Shown here in pieces: positions 5,389 through 5,413 of a stretch of 5,413 nt of DNA (within the stretch, counting starts at the first letter, position 1; each line of letters opens with the position of its first letter). Origin of the DNA: an uncultured Clostridia bacterium (GTDB taxonomy: Bacteria; Bacillota; Clostridia; Christensenellales; Borkfalkiaceae); the NCBI GenBank assembly GCA_900557285.1, contig USSJ01000102.1:1-5413 (forward strand). The letters are read 5' to 3'. The notes under the pieces were generated by a model that ran no database searches, was not told the origin of the DNA, and saw nothing but the letters and a program-made list of their open reading frames with translations. A program made the position numbers and the translations under genes.

Positions 5389-5413
5389 GGATTATAAAAA
5401 GGGAGACGGAGCA

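Overview
The window looks like an ordinary stretch of a Firmicutes/Clostridia-type chromosome. The clues are strong AGGAGG-type ribosome binding sites, sigma-A-like promoter elements, an ECF sigma factor coupled to a single-pass membrane protein, and M29-family aminopeptidases. Codon use is mixed, with many GCG, CCG, GGC and GAA codons, and suggests a genome of intermediate GC. I cannot name the genus. I saw no insertion sequence, CRISPR array, phage gene, tRNA or rRNA.

Layout from left to right. (1) Positions 1-229 hold an open frame on the + strand that runs in from the window edge and may be the 3' end of an unrecognised gene. (2) Three genes lie on the - strand, read right to left: a pentapeptide-repeat protein (2062-2712), an ECF sigma factor (1476-2003), and a membrane-anchored protein in the usual position of an anti-sigma factor (235-1479). 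The last two overlap by ATGA and are almost certainly translated together. (3) A 141-bp divergent intergenic region (2713-2853) has a promoter facing each way. (4) Two tandem genes on the + strand (2854-4089 and 4101-5333) encode full-length M29 aminopeptidases. They are about 58% identical by hand count, with no internal gaps needed. (5) The right edge (5334-5413) has a perfect 9-bp inverted repeat and then a purine-rich stretch that may be the ribosome binding site of a further gene.

How the parts may work together. The sigma/anti-sigma pair probably senses something at the cell surface. The membrane protein has a short cytoplasmic N-terminus, one membrane helix, and a large, very acidic outer domain ending in an Asp10-His2 tail. 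It lacks the zinc anti-sigma motif, so its role is inferred from gene order. The pentapeptide-repeat gene is 58 bp upstream of the sigma gene on the same strand and may be co-transcribed with it. The aminopeptidase pair should work in the cytoplasm, trimming peptides, and is probably one operon from the promoter at 2789-2817.

The points most worth a second look are: the second aminopeptidase has Phe where the first has the conserved active-site-region Tyr350; the pentapeptide gene's best promoter places the transcription start exactly on its ATG, predicting a leaderless mRNA; a perfect 7-7-7 dyad covers the spacer and -10 of the aminopeptidase promoter; and the putative anti-sigma factor has the unusual poly-Asp tail. 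I do not see clear evidence of a wholly new multi-gene system.
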